Source: Pseudomonadota bacterium (GTDB lineage: Bacteria > Pseudomonadota > Gammaproteobacteria > Steroidobacterales > Steroidobacteraceae). From it: a stretch of DNA of 9,896 nt. Location: NCBI GenBank assembly GCA_021792815.1, contig JAJYTX010000069.1, forward strand, positions 1-9,896. Reading direction: 5' to 3'. This document shows positions 1 through 7,024 of this stretch, piece by piece. The notes beneath the pieces are model-generated. The model was not told the origin of the DNA, did no database searches, and saw only the letters and a list, made by a program, of their open reading frames with translations. The position numbers were made by a program, and so were the translations under genes. The first letter of the stretch is position 1; each line of letters opens with the position of its first letter.

Positions 1-449
1 ACATCAACTTTTCCCTGCTGGATGTCGCGATCAAGGCGGGACAAAGGGACGTCATAAAAGTCCTGCTGGCGCACGGCGCCAATGTCAACCCGTTCGTGGT
101 CTCAGGCCCGGATGGCGCGCTCGAAAAAGTGGAGGCGCCGCTGGTGATCGCGGCGGGTGATGGCGAGGACGATGTTATCCGGCTGCTGTTGCAGCACGGA
201 GCGGACATACACCAGCGTCGCGGTTATTCTGGCAACAACGACACGGCGCTCGACGCGGCCGTCTATACCGGCGATGTGCCAACGGTTTATCTGTTGTTGA
301 CACATGGCGCGGATGTCAATTCGACGTTGGGCCCGGGAGGCATGGTACCGGCGGTATTGAGACAACCCGGTCTTGCTGATGATCCTCGCACAGTTGCGCT
401 TCGCAATCTGCTGCTCGAGTACGGCGCGAAGATGCCATCGGGGCGCTGA
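1..449 (+). CDS. Ankyrin-repeat protein, 3' part (start lies before the window)
   Basis: The open frame enters from the left edge (first full codon at base 3) and ends at TGA 447-449, giving 148 visible residues. It shows ankyrin helix-turn-helix units: DVAIKAGQRDVIKVLLAHGA, then PLVIAAGDGEDDVIRLLLQHGA, then ALDAAVYTGDVPTVYLLLTHGA, and a last degenerate unit ending RNLLLEYGAKM. The LLxHGAD(V/I)N signature recurs three times, so the family call is firm. Linkers between repeats are longer than in a canonical 33-residue array. Ankyrin arrays bind other proteins; the partner and any N-terminal domain or signal peptide are outside the window. By hand count the first 420 bases are about 60% GC, below most neighbours, which hints at a different history but is not proof. 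A GTG at 96 is an internal codon, not the start, because repeat sequence continues upstream of it. Confidence 0.85.
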   Translation, partial: INFSLLDVAIKAGQRDVIKVLLAHGANVNPFVVSGPDGALEKVEAPLVIAAGDGEDDVIRLLLQHGADIHQRRGYSGNNDTALDAAVYTGDVPTVYLLLTHGADVNSTLGPGGMVPAVLRQPGLADDPRTVALRNLLLEYGAKMPSGR

Positions 450-830
450 TCGCGCGCGCAGCATCGAGCGTGCGGCATTTGATGGAGCCGCCACCGTCGC
501 TCATCGGAAAGCTGTGCGGTCACGCGGGCCTGCATCGACCCGATCACCCATTCGGCCGTTTGCGAAACCAGCGGATACTCCAATCAACCGGCCGCCGATC
601 GTCCGCCCATCCGCTGTCCTCGCGTCAGGGCCGGCGCCGGCACGCGCCCGCACGGGATGGACGGTACGACTGCCGCAGCGCCCGCCCCGGCAGCCCGGTC
701 TGCGCAGGGCCGAACGCCCGGCGATTGACGCCTCACCGGAGTAGCATGTGCGTGTGGCGGCAAGCAGGCTGGCTCGCTCATGCCGTGAACAGCCACCGCG
801 TTTCCCCGCCCCGCAACCCTGGAGGCGCCG
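450..830. other. 381-base spacer without a recognisable gene
   Basis: No frame here reads as a convincing protein; the long open frames on both strands are Arg/Pro/Ala-rich and look like GC-driven shadows. A perfect 12-bp palindrome, GCCGGCGCCGGC, lies at 630-641 and could be a hairpin, or chance in such GC-rich DNA. A -35-like TTGACG sits at 725-730, but no good -10 lies 16-18 bases downstream (TAGCAT at 742-747 is only 11 away). The promoter for the methyltransferase gene is expected in this spacer, but I cannot place it. Confidence 0.5.
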
Positions 831-1841
831 ATGCCGCAATCCGCTCCGGATTCATCCGATCCGTCCGTTCTGCTGCAGACGCATTTCTCGTTCGCACCGG
901 CCCGGGTCCTGGCGGCGGCCGCGCAGCTGGATGTATTTTCGGCGCTGGCCGACGAGGCGCAGAGCGCCCCGCAGGTTGCCGGGCGCATCGGCGCCACGGA
1001 GCGGGGCACCCGCATGCTGCTCGATGCGCTCACGGCGATGCAACTGCTCGCCAAGGATTCCGGCCGCTACCGCCTGCGTCCGCTCGCGCAGCGCTACCTG
1101 GTGCGCCGAAGTCCCGATTACCTGGGCGCGCTGTTCGAGAGCGACGCCCTGTGGCAGGCCTGGACGGGGCTCACCGAAACGATTCGCAGCGGCCAGCCGC
1201 CGCAACGCGTCGACCAGCAGGCCAAGGCAGAGGCGTTTTTTCCGATCCTGGTGCGCAGCCTGCACGTGGCCCATCGCGGCCCCGCAGGGCGCCTGGCGCA
1301 GGCACTGCAGGTCGCCGACCGCAAACCGCTGGCCGTGCTCGACGTCGGCTGCGGCTCGGGCATCTGGGGCATTGCGGTCGCCGAAGCAGCCCCCCATGCG
1401 CGGGTGACGGCGCTCGACTTCCCGCGGGTGCTCGAGCTGACCCGGGAGTATGCGGCACGCCACGGCGTGCAGGACCGGATCGAGTACCTGGCGGGAGATC
1501 TGTCCGCCGTGGAGCTCGGCAACGCGCGCTTCGACCTGGCCATTCTCGGCAACATCGTGCACTCCGAGGGCGAGGCGGCCTCTCGCGCGCTGTTCCGGCG
1601 CCTGCACCGGGCCATGCGGCCCGGCGGAGTGCTCGCCATCGCCGACATGGTGCCCGACGACACGCGCACCGGGCCACTGTACCCACTGCTGTTCGCGCTC
1701 AACATGCTGGTCAACACCACCGCGGGCGACACCTTCACCCTGGCCGAGTACACCGCGTGGCTCGGGGAGGCGGGATTCACCGCCGTCAGCTGCTGCGAGA
1801 TCGGCTCGCATTCCCCCGCCATCCTCGCCACCCGGCCGTGA
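831..1841 (+). CDS. SAM-dependent O-methyltransferase-like protein
   Basis: A 336-residue class I methyltransferase with the two-part layout of the COMT/hydroxyneurosporene/acetylserotonin O-methyltransferase group. Residues about 15-95 form a winged-helix-like dimerisation region (FAPARVLAAAAQLDVFSAL, then RLRPLAQRYL). Residues about 165-330 form the SAM-binding Rossmann domain. Motif I is VLDVGCGSG at 169-177, the ribose-binding acid is D196 in ALDFP, GDL is at 222-224, and MRPGGVLAIADMV is at 262-273. H244 in the segment NIVHSEGE lies where the family often has its catalytic histidine, which suggests transfer to a hydroxyl group; the substrate cannot be read. The ATG at 831 is preceded by GGAG at 821-824 with good spacing. 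A sulfotransferase-like gene starts 32 bases after the stop on the same strand, so the two are probably co-transcribed. The protein should be cytosolic. The family call is strong; O-methylation and the pathway are inference. Confidence 0.85.
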   Translation: MPQSAPDSSDPSVLLQTHFSFAPARVLAAAAQLDVFSALADEAQSAPQVAGRIGATERGTRMLLDALTAMQLLAKDSGRYRLRPLAQRYLVRRSPDYLGALFESDALWQAWTGLTETIRSGQPPQRVDQQAKAEAFFPILVRSLHVAHRGPAGRLAQALQVADRKPLAVLDVGCGSGIWGIAVAEAAPHARVTALDFPRVLELTREYAARHGVQDRIEYLAGDLSAVELGNARFDLAILGNIVHSEGEAASRALFRRLHRAMRPGGVLAIADMVPDDTRTGPLYPLLFALNMLVNTTAGDTFTLAEYTAWLGEAGFTAVSCCEIGSHSPAILATRP

Positions 1842-1873
1842 GCGGCCCGCATCGGCCGGAGAACGGGGGCGCC

Positions 1874-2614
1874 ATGGGGCTGCAGATCATCGGGGCCGGT
1901 TTCGGCCGCACCGGCACCTGGTCGACTTTCGCGGCGCTCAACCGCCTCGGACTGCCGTGTTATCACATGCGGGAAGTGCTGTTCAACAAGGCCAACAGGG
2001 GACATCTGGATTTCTGGCGCGACGTCGCGAATAGTCCAGCCGGAACACGCCATGACTGGAACCGGGTGTTCGCCCGGTACGCCGCCACGGTCGACAACCC
2101 CGCCTGCTGTGTGTGGCGCGAGCTGCTCGCCGAGTATCCCGAGGCAAAGGTGCTGCTCACCCTGCATCCGCGCGGCGCCGCGGCCTGGTATGAAAGTTCG
2201 ATCGACACGATCTACTTCACCGAGACGCTCTGGCAGTTCAAGGTGCTGGAGTGGCTGACACCGTTCGGGCGCAAGATGGGCGCCATCTCGCATCATCTGG
2301 TCTGGGGCCGCACGCTCAGAGGCGTGATGCACGACCGGGCGAAAGCGATGGCCCGGTACGAGGCCTATGTCGATGAAGTCAAGGCGGCGGTTGCGCCCGA
2401 CCGGCTGCTGATTTTCCGGGTCACCGACGGCTGGGGGCCGCTGTGCCGTTTCCTCGGGGTGCCCGAGCCGCAGGAACCGTTTCCGAACCTCAACGACCGC
2501 GAGCACATCAAGCAGACGATCCGTGAGCTGATCAGGGGATGCTATGTGACGCTCGCGGCCTATGTGGCCGGCGGCGCTCTGGTTCTGGGTGGGCTGTGGT
2601 GGGCCTTGCGTTAG
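1874..2614 (+). CDS. Sulfotransferase family protein with C-terminal membrane helix
   Basis: A 246-residue protein. The N-terminus IIGAGFGRTGTWST (5-18) is the 5'-phosphosulfate-binding loop of PAPS-dependent sulfotransferases of the GxGRTGTxS type (Sulfotransfer_4-like, by recall). It continues with the family's CYHM (29-32) and WRELLAEYPEAKVLLTL (81-97). The 3'-phosphate-binding segment usually reads TxRDPxxWYxS; here it is TLHPRGAAAWYESS (96-109), so the arginine appears shifted by about two residues. Residues 225-245 (VTLAAYVAGGALVLGGLWWAL) form one hydrophobic helix ending in Arg, which suggests a tail anchor with the enzyme facing the cytosol. The start at 1874 was chosen because homology begins there and GGAG lies at 1858-1861; the frame stays open far upstream only because it overlaps the methyltransferase gene in another frame. 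Likely role: sulfation of a hydroxyl on a small molecule, perhaps the product of the upstream methyltransferase. The substrate is unknown. Confidence 0.82.
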   Translation: MGLQIIGAGFGRTGTWSTFAALNRLGLPCYHMREVLFNKANRGHLDFWRDVANSPAGTRHDWNRVFARYAATVDNPACCVWRELLAEYPEAKVLLTLHPRGAAAWYESSIDTIYFTETLWQFKVLEWLTPFGRKMGAISHHLVWGRTLRGVMHDRAKAMARYEAYVDEVKAAVAPDRLLIFRVTDGWGPLCRFLGVPEPQEPFPNLNDREHIKQTIRELIRGCYVTLAAYVAGGALVLGGLWWALR

Positions 2615-2616
2615 CC

Positions 2617-2639
2617 TCCCGACGGGCGCCCGACCGGGA
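2617..2639 (+). terminator. Candidate hairpin after the sulfotransferase gene
   Basis: Three bases after the stop codon, arms TCCCG (2617-2621) and CGGGA (2635-2639) flank a perfect 10-bp palindrome CGGGCGCCCG (2623-2632). It is well placed to end the methyltransferase-sulfotransferase transcript. There is no T-tract, so it may only stabilise the 3' end. A second small hairpin, GGCAT / ATGCC around ATTTC, follows at 2646-2660. Confidence 0.35.
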
Positions 2640-2756
2640 AGCCTCGGCATATTTCATGCCATCCGGGACACTGCCTGCATGAGCCGTGGATCGGCCTGAG
2701 GCGGCAAGGCCCGCGGGCGTGCGCCGCCCGCGGACGGCATCGGGTGGCCGGGCGGA

Positions 2757-2785
2757 TTCTTGGGCACGCGCCGGCATGATAAGAT
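2757..2785 (+). promoter_or_regulatory. Candidate extended -10 promoter for the 142-residue gene
   Basis: TGATAAGAT (2777-2785) matches an extended -10 element (TG, one base, then TAAGAT with the conserved A2, A5 and T6). A weak -35, TTCTTG (2757-2762), lies 17 bases upstream. Transcription would start near 2792, giving a leader of about 65 bases before the ATG at 2857. This placement argues against translation starting at the ATG at 2776, which overlaps the -10 element. Confidence 0.42.
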
Positions 2786-2791
2786 ACATCA

Positions 2792-2810
2792 GTCGACGCC
2801 GTGCGCCGAC
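2792..2810. promoter_or_regulatory. Operator-like inverted repeat at the predicted transcription start
   Basis: Arms GTCGACGC (2792-2799) and GCGCCGAC (2803-2810) pair at 7 of 8 positions around a 3-base centre. They lie immediately downstream of the candidate -10 element, where a repressor would block initiation or where a hairpin would form at the 5' end of the message. The sequence is GC-rich, so chance is possible. Confidence 0.3.
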
Positions 2811-2856
2811 TCCGCTCAGCGTGGCCAGGTTTCCCGGATTCCGTGAGACTCCAGTC

Positions 2857-3285
2857 ATGTGTGCCTCTGTTGATTCGTTTGAACGACGTCCGTCGGCCCA
2901 CCCCGCCCCCGACTCCCCCGCATCGACTGCCTCTGGCGGCGTAGCGCTCGCAGCGTACGCCTCCGCCGGGCTCAAACACTTCACGCTGTACAGAGGGCAC
3001 AAGGAGCGCCCACTGCAGTTCGAGGGCGAGTTGCTGGCCGAGGCTCAGACGTACGGCGTCGCGGTCGGCTACCACGCGGCCGTCTACCGGACGCGGGACG
3101 GCCATTTCATCAGCGCGCTGTCGTTGATCTCCATGCCGCAACTGACCAGCGGCGCCCCCGAACGGGAAAGCGAGGCCGCGCTGTTCACCAGTCTCGCGGC
3201 CGCGTGCGCCTGGTTCCGTTCCCGCCGTCTGACCGGCAGGCTGCTCAGTCAGATCGCAAGCCGCTGTCCCGGCATCATCGAGTAG
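2857..3285 (+). CDS. Protein of unknown function, 142 residues
   Basis: I do not recognise this protein. The N-terminus (1-35) is Ser/Pro/Ala-rich and looks disordered. A compact domain follows: LKHFTLYRGHKERPLQFEGELLAEAQTY (39-66), YHAAVYRTRDGHFISALSL (72-90), then a helical segment EAALFTSLAAACAWFRSRRLTGRLLSQI (106-133). The alternation of two beta-like stretches and a final helix, with xGELLAE and VYRTxxGxF, faintly recalls small proteins called EXLDI; I give this as a weak lead only. There is no signal peptide, transmembrane helix or cysteine pair. The ATG at 2857 was chosen because it follows a promoter-like element and precedes the variable N-terminus; the ribosome site is weak (GTGAG at 2843-2847). 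An in-frame ATG at 2776 would add 27 basic residues. Codon choice and composition resemble a real gene of this genome. It faces a universal stress protein gene, so it is its own transcription unit. Confidence 0.65.
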   Translation: MCASVDSFERRPSAHPAPDSPASTASGGVALAAYASAGLKHFTLYRGHKERPLQFEGELLAEAQTYGVAVGYHAAVYRTRDGHFISALSLISMPQLTSGAPERESEAALFTSLAAACAWFRSRRLTGRLLSQIASRCPGIIE

Positions 3286-3355
3286 CCGGCTCGCGGGTGC
3301 ACAGGACTGCCTCGCAGGACGCCACGGCATCGCGCACAGCCGAAGCGACCGCGGA

Positions 3356-4369
3356 TCAATACCCTGACTGGACGCCGGAGTGTGCGATCATCTGCACGCC
3401 GCGCGCGGCCGGGGAAATCCGGTTCGCAAAGCCCCTCGGCTTGACCACGAGCACGTCGCAGGCCAGCCGATCGAGGAGCTTTTCCGAGGTATTGCCGCTC
3501 ACCCAGCGCCGCGGCGGGGAGCGGCCGACCGCCCCCATCACGACGATGGCCGCTCTGATCTCGCGTGCCACCCGCTCGATTGCCTCCACCCGGTGCCGGG
3601 CCACCAAATGCGTGCGCGAGCGTGCCACGGCTGCCGCTCGCACCGTCCGGTCCAGGGCCGCCCGTGCGCTCGACTGCGCCATCCGGGTGCGCGCGCCACC
3701 GGCCGTATCGGCCGGCGTGAACATCGCGCTCAGGGGCGACGGCTGGAATGCGTGAATGGCGTGCAGCTCGCCCCGCAGTGCGCGCGCGACCGTCGAGCCG
3801 TGGCGCAGGATCAGCGCGTCGAGACCGGCAGGCTTCGCGCGAGCCAGGCTCGGGTCGAGCGCCACCAGCACCACCGGCCGCTCATAGGGCGAGCGAGTCT
3901 TGACCAGCAGAACCGGCACGGGCGAGCGGCGCAGCAGCTCGAGATCGGTGAAGCGCAGCAGCCAGGGCATGTGGTGAGCACCCGCGTGCGGTCCGGCGAC
4001 GATGAGCGTCGCCCGGAAGCGTTGCGCCGCGCGGATCACCGCTTCCGAGGCCGGGAAGTCCCACTCTGCGGCCGCGGTCACGCGGACGCGCCCGCCGAGG
4101 CGCCGGGCAACCGTCGTCAGCCGCTCGAGCACCCGCTCGCGCCGCTCCTGTTCGAGGCCGGCGAGCGACTGGATCTGCCGCACGTCCACCAGCACCGGAT
4201 CGGTCAGACCGTGAAACAGCCGCACCTCGGCGCCGAGCGCGCGCGCCAGCTGCAACGCCTTGTCGGCCCCCGGCAACGCGCGTGCCCAGGGATTCTTGAT
4301 CGCGACCAGGATGCGGGGAATCGGCGCCATCGGCACACGATGCTGCGCAGGGCGGCGGCCCCGCACCAT
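3356..4369 (-). CDS. Tandem-domain universal stress protein (UspE-like)
   Basis: A 337-residue cytosolic protein with two UspA folds. Domain 1 (about 17-157) starts with RILVAIKNPW and ends LLRRSPVPVLLVK, but lacks the nucleotide-binding glycine motif. Domain 2 (about 164-310) ends MGAVGRSPPRRWVSGNTSEKL: G279-x2-G282-x9-G292-N-T, close to the ATP-binding pattern G-2x-G-9x-G(S/T), then CDVLVVKPRGF. This one-sided arrangement matches what I recall of E. coli UspE. Such proteins are induced by starvation, oxygen limitation and other stresses, and affect survival and aggregation. The ATG at 4369 is preceded by GGTGA with a 6-base gap; an ATG at 4330 (MAPIPRI) fits the usual USP length better but has no visible ribosome site, so the start is open. 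The gene is divergent from hsp20. About 25 residues after the last strand form an unusual Ser/Gly/Gln-containing tail. Confidence 0.85.
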   Translation of the reverse strand: MVRGRRPAQHRVPMAPIPRILVAIKNPWARALPGADKALQLARALGAEVRLFHGLTDPVLVDVRQIQSLAGLEQERRERVLERLTTVARRLGGRVRVTAAAEWDFPASEAVIRAAQRFRATLIVAGPHAGAHHMPWLLRFTDLELLRRSPVPVLLVKTRSPYERPVVLVALDPSLARAKPAGLDALILRHGSTVARALRGELHAIHAFQPSPLSAMFTPADTAGGARTRMAQSSARAALDRTVRAAAVARSRTHLVARHRVEAIERVAREIRAAIVVMGAVGRSPPRRWVSGNTSEKLLDRLACDVLVVKPRGFANRISPAARGVQMIAHSGVQSGY

Positions 4370-4719
4370 ACGGGTTCACCGCAGCACCACCGCCGGGCGT
4401 CCACTCAGATCCGGCCGGCGCCGCGCGCGGCACGGAACGCCGTGCCGCAGCGACATCCTGCGGAAAACCGCGGCGCACGCCTGCATGCCACCGCACACGC
4501 GTCAGACACCGTACGCGCATGCCGTGATGTCATCCGGATCTGCGCAACAGACCGCATGCATCGGTCAGGTCAAATACTTACGAACACCTGGACAGGCGCG
4601 CCGGCCTCGACCGGCCACACCGCCCTCCATAGGTAAATGACCGAATAACATCGAGTCCGCCCATCGCCAAACTATGGCGCGTCCGATCCCGGACACTGCC
4701 GTCACACGGGAGTATCGCC
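4370..4719. other. 350-base divergent spacer between the USP and hsp20 genes
   Basis: No gene is visible. The half near the USP gene is very GC-rich and full of palindromes: CCGGCCGG (4411-4418), the 12-bp GCCGCGCGCGGC (4420-4431) and the hairpin listed separately at 4427-4448. The half near hsp20 is more AT-rich (about 4566-4585 and 4630-4650) and is the expected promoter region for hsp20. A CCCAT at 4660-4664 preceded at 14 bases by CCGAA (4641-4645) is a poor match to a sigma-32 promoter. I see no CIRCE element and no FNR-type TTGAT-N4-ATCAA site. Confidence 0.5.
4427..4448. promoter_or_regulatory. Perfect 9-bp stem hairpin / inverted repeat upstream of the USP gene
   Basis: Arms GCGGCACGG (4427-4435) and CCGTGCCGC (4440-4448) pair perfectly around a four-base AACG loop. 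It lies 58 bases upstream of the USP start codon, on the side transcribed into that gene's leader. It is either an operator or a stable RNA hairpin in the leader. Its left arm overlaps the 12-bp palindrome at 4420-4431, so the two structures exclude each other. No T-tract follows on either strand, so simple termination is unlikely. Confidence 0.45.
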
Positions 4720-5160
4720 ATGAGCCTGATTCGATGGGATCCATTCGCAGACGTCGAGAACATGTTCAACCGCATGATGCCGCGGCTCAGCCGCGCGCCA
4801 CGCCTGTCGCTCGAGGAGGATGGTGGAGTCACCGTCGAGTGGACACCGTCGGCGGACATCAGCGAGACCGACAAGGAGTACCTGGTCCGCGCCGACCTGC
4901 CGGGCATGAAGAAGGAGGACGTAAAGGTCACTTTCAGCGATGGCCTGCTCACCATCCAGGGTGAGCGCAAGCAACACAAGGAGGAGACCACCGAGAAGTT
5001 CCACCGGGTGGAGAACTACTACGGCAGCTTCAGCCGTGCCTTCACCCTGCCCGACAACATCAAGGCGGACGCGATCCGATGCGAGAGCAAGGACGGCGTG
5101 CTCAGCGTTCACATTCCGAAAGCCGAGCAGAAGAAGCCGAAGGAAATCACGGTCCAGTAG
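4720..5160 (+). CDS. hsp20: Small heat-shock protein, Hsp20/alpha-crystallin family
   Basis: A 146-residue ATP-independent holdase that binds unfolding proteins in the cytosol and hands them to DnaK/ClpB. The N-terminus SLIRWDPFADVENMFNRMM is the typical amphipathic start of class A bacterial sHSPs. The alpha-crystallin domain runs from about 41 to 135: WTPSADISETDKEYLVRADLPGM (41-63), GLLTIQGER (75-83), ENYYGSFSRAFTLP (98-111) and the DGVLSVHIPK signature (125-134). The tail PKEITVQ carries the I-x-V motif (143-145) that docks neighbouring dimers, so oligomer assembly should be normal. GGGAG at 4708-4712 is a good ribosome site for the ATG at 4720. The gene is divergent from a universal stress protein and convergent with rhlE. 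Heat regulation is expected, but no clear sigma-32 promoter or CIRCE site is visible. Confidence 0.95.
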   Translation: MSLIRWDPFADVENMFNRMMPRLSRAPRLSLEEDGGVTVEWTPSADISETDKEYLVRADLPGMKKEDVKVTFSDGLLTIQGERKQHKEETTEKFHRVENYYGSFSRAFTLPDNIKADAIRCESKDGVLSVHIPKAEQKKPKEITVQ

Positions 5161-5171
5161 CCGCATGGCAG

Positions 5172-5220
5172 GGGAGCGCATCGCGGGAACGGCCCAGGCG
5201 CTCAGGCCTGCGCCGCTCCC
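5172..5220 (+). terminator. Candidate hairpin after hsp20
   Basis: Outer arms GGGAGC (5172-5177) and GCTCCC (5215-5220) enclose an inner stem GGCGC (5197-5201) / GCGCC (5210-5214). It starts 11 bases after the hsp20 stop. There is no T-tract, so intrinsic termination is uncertain. Confidence 0.35.
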
Positions 5221-5261
5221 GCCTCGTCGATACACGCGCCTCACGACCGAACGTCAGCGCA

Positions 5262-5283
5262 TGAGGCGAGCGCGCTCCCCTCA
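5262..5283. terminator. Near-palindromic hairpin between convergent hsp20 and rhlE
   Basis: Arms TGAGG (5262-5266) and CCTCA (5279-5283) flank the perfect palindrome GAGCGCGCTC (5268-5277), with one C:C mismatch at 5267/5278. It begins 12 bases beyond the rhlE stop on the minus strand and reads the same on both strands, so it could serve either transcript. No T-tract is present. Confidence 0.35.
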
Positions 5284-5295
5284 CGGGGGCCCGGA

Positions 5296-6795
<1,500 letters not shown>

Positions 6796-6960
6796 GAATA
6801 CCTCTGTGGTAACCCGCGCAAACGGCCGGCGCCCAACCCGGATGTCGGGGAGCGAGCCTGATGAGGCCGTGGCGGTCGAAGCGGGGGAAGGTGATGGATA
6901 TCGAAGCGAAGCCAGCGTGGCTCGACCGCGAGCGAGGCAGGCGCAGACCGCTTGGCGCCT

Positions 6961-6986
6961 GTATAGTCTTGCACCGCGGACTATAC
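6961..6986. promoter_or_regulatory. Perfect inverted repeat, operator-like, between rhlE and uup
   Basis: Arms GTATAGTC (6961-6968) and GACTATAC (6979-6986) are perfect 8-bp inverse copies separated by 10 bases. They are AT-rich against a GC-rich background, so chance is less likely than for the GC palindromes elsewhere. The repeat covers the -10 and predicted start of the rhlE promoter, the usual place for a repressor site. Each arm also contains a -10-like TATAGT, one per strand. Confidence 0.5.
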
Positions 6987-7008
6987 CGATCCACCCTTCC
7001 CGAGTCCA
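6980..7008 (-). promoter_or_regulatory. Candidate sigma-70 promoter for rhlE
   Basis: Read on the minus strand, TGGACT (plus-strand 7003-7008, 4 of 6 matches to TTGACA) is followed after exactly 17 bases by TATAGT (6980-6985, 5 of 6 matches to TATAAT). Transcription would start near 6973, leaving a leader of about 178 bases before the rhlE ATG. A small hairpin AGCCA / TGGCT (6910-6922) lies in that leader. Confidence 0.5.
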
Positions 7009-7024
7009 TCATTATCACGACCAC

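Noticed and set aside
725..753. Promoter for the methyltransferase gene from TTGACG at 725
   Set aside because: No acceptable -10 element lies 16-18 bases downstream.
470..1873. Upstream continuation of the sulfotransferase frame, giving one open frame of over 700 codons
   Set aside because: The part before 1874 is Arg/Pro/Gly-rich, has no homology and overlaps the well-supported methyltransferase gene in another frame; it stays open because of high GC.
1118..2650. 510-codon open frame on the minus strand
   Set aside because: It lies antisense to both the methyltransferase and the sulfotransferase, and its translation shows no domain; a GC-driven shadow.
2686..2856. N-terminal extension of the 142-residue unknown protein, starting at 2686 or at ATG 2776
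   Set aside because: The added residues are Arg-rich and unordered, no ribosome site is visible, and the ATG at 2776 falls in the candidate -10 element.
3380..4636. 418-codon open frame on the plus strand
   Set aside because: It is antisense to the universal stress protein, is His/Arg/Gln-rich and shows no domain; a shadow.
4641..4664. Sigma-32-like promoter before hsp20 (CCGAA, 14 bases, CCCAT)
   Set aside because: The -35 part matches the CTTGAA consensus poorly; kept only as a note in the spacer entry.
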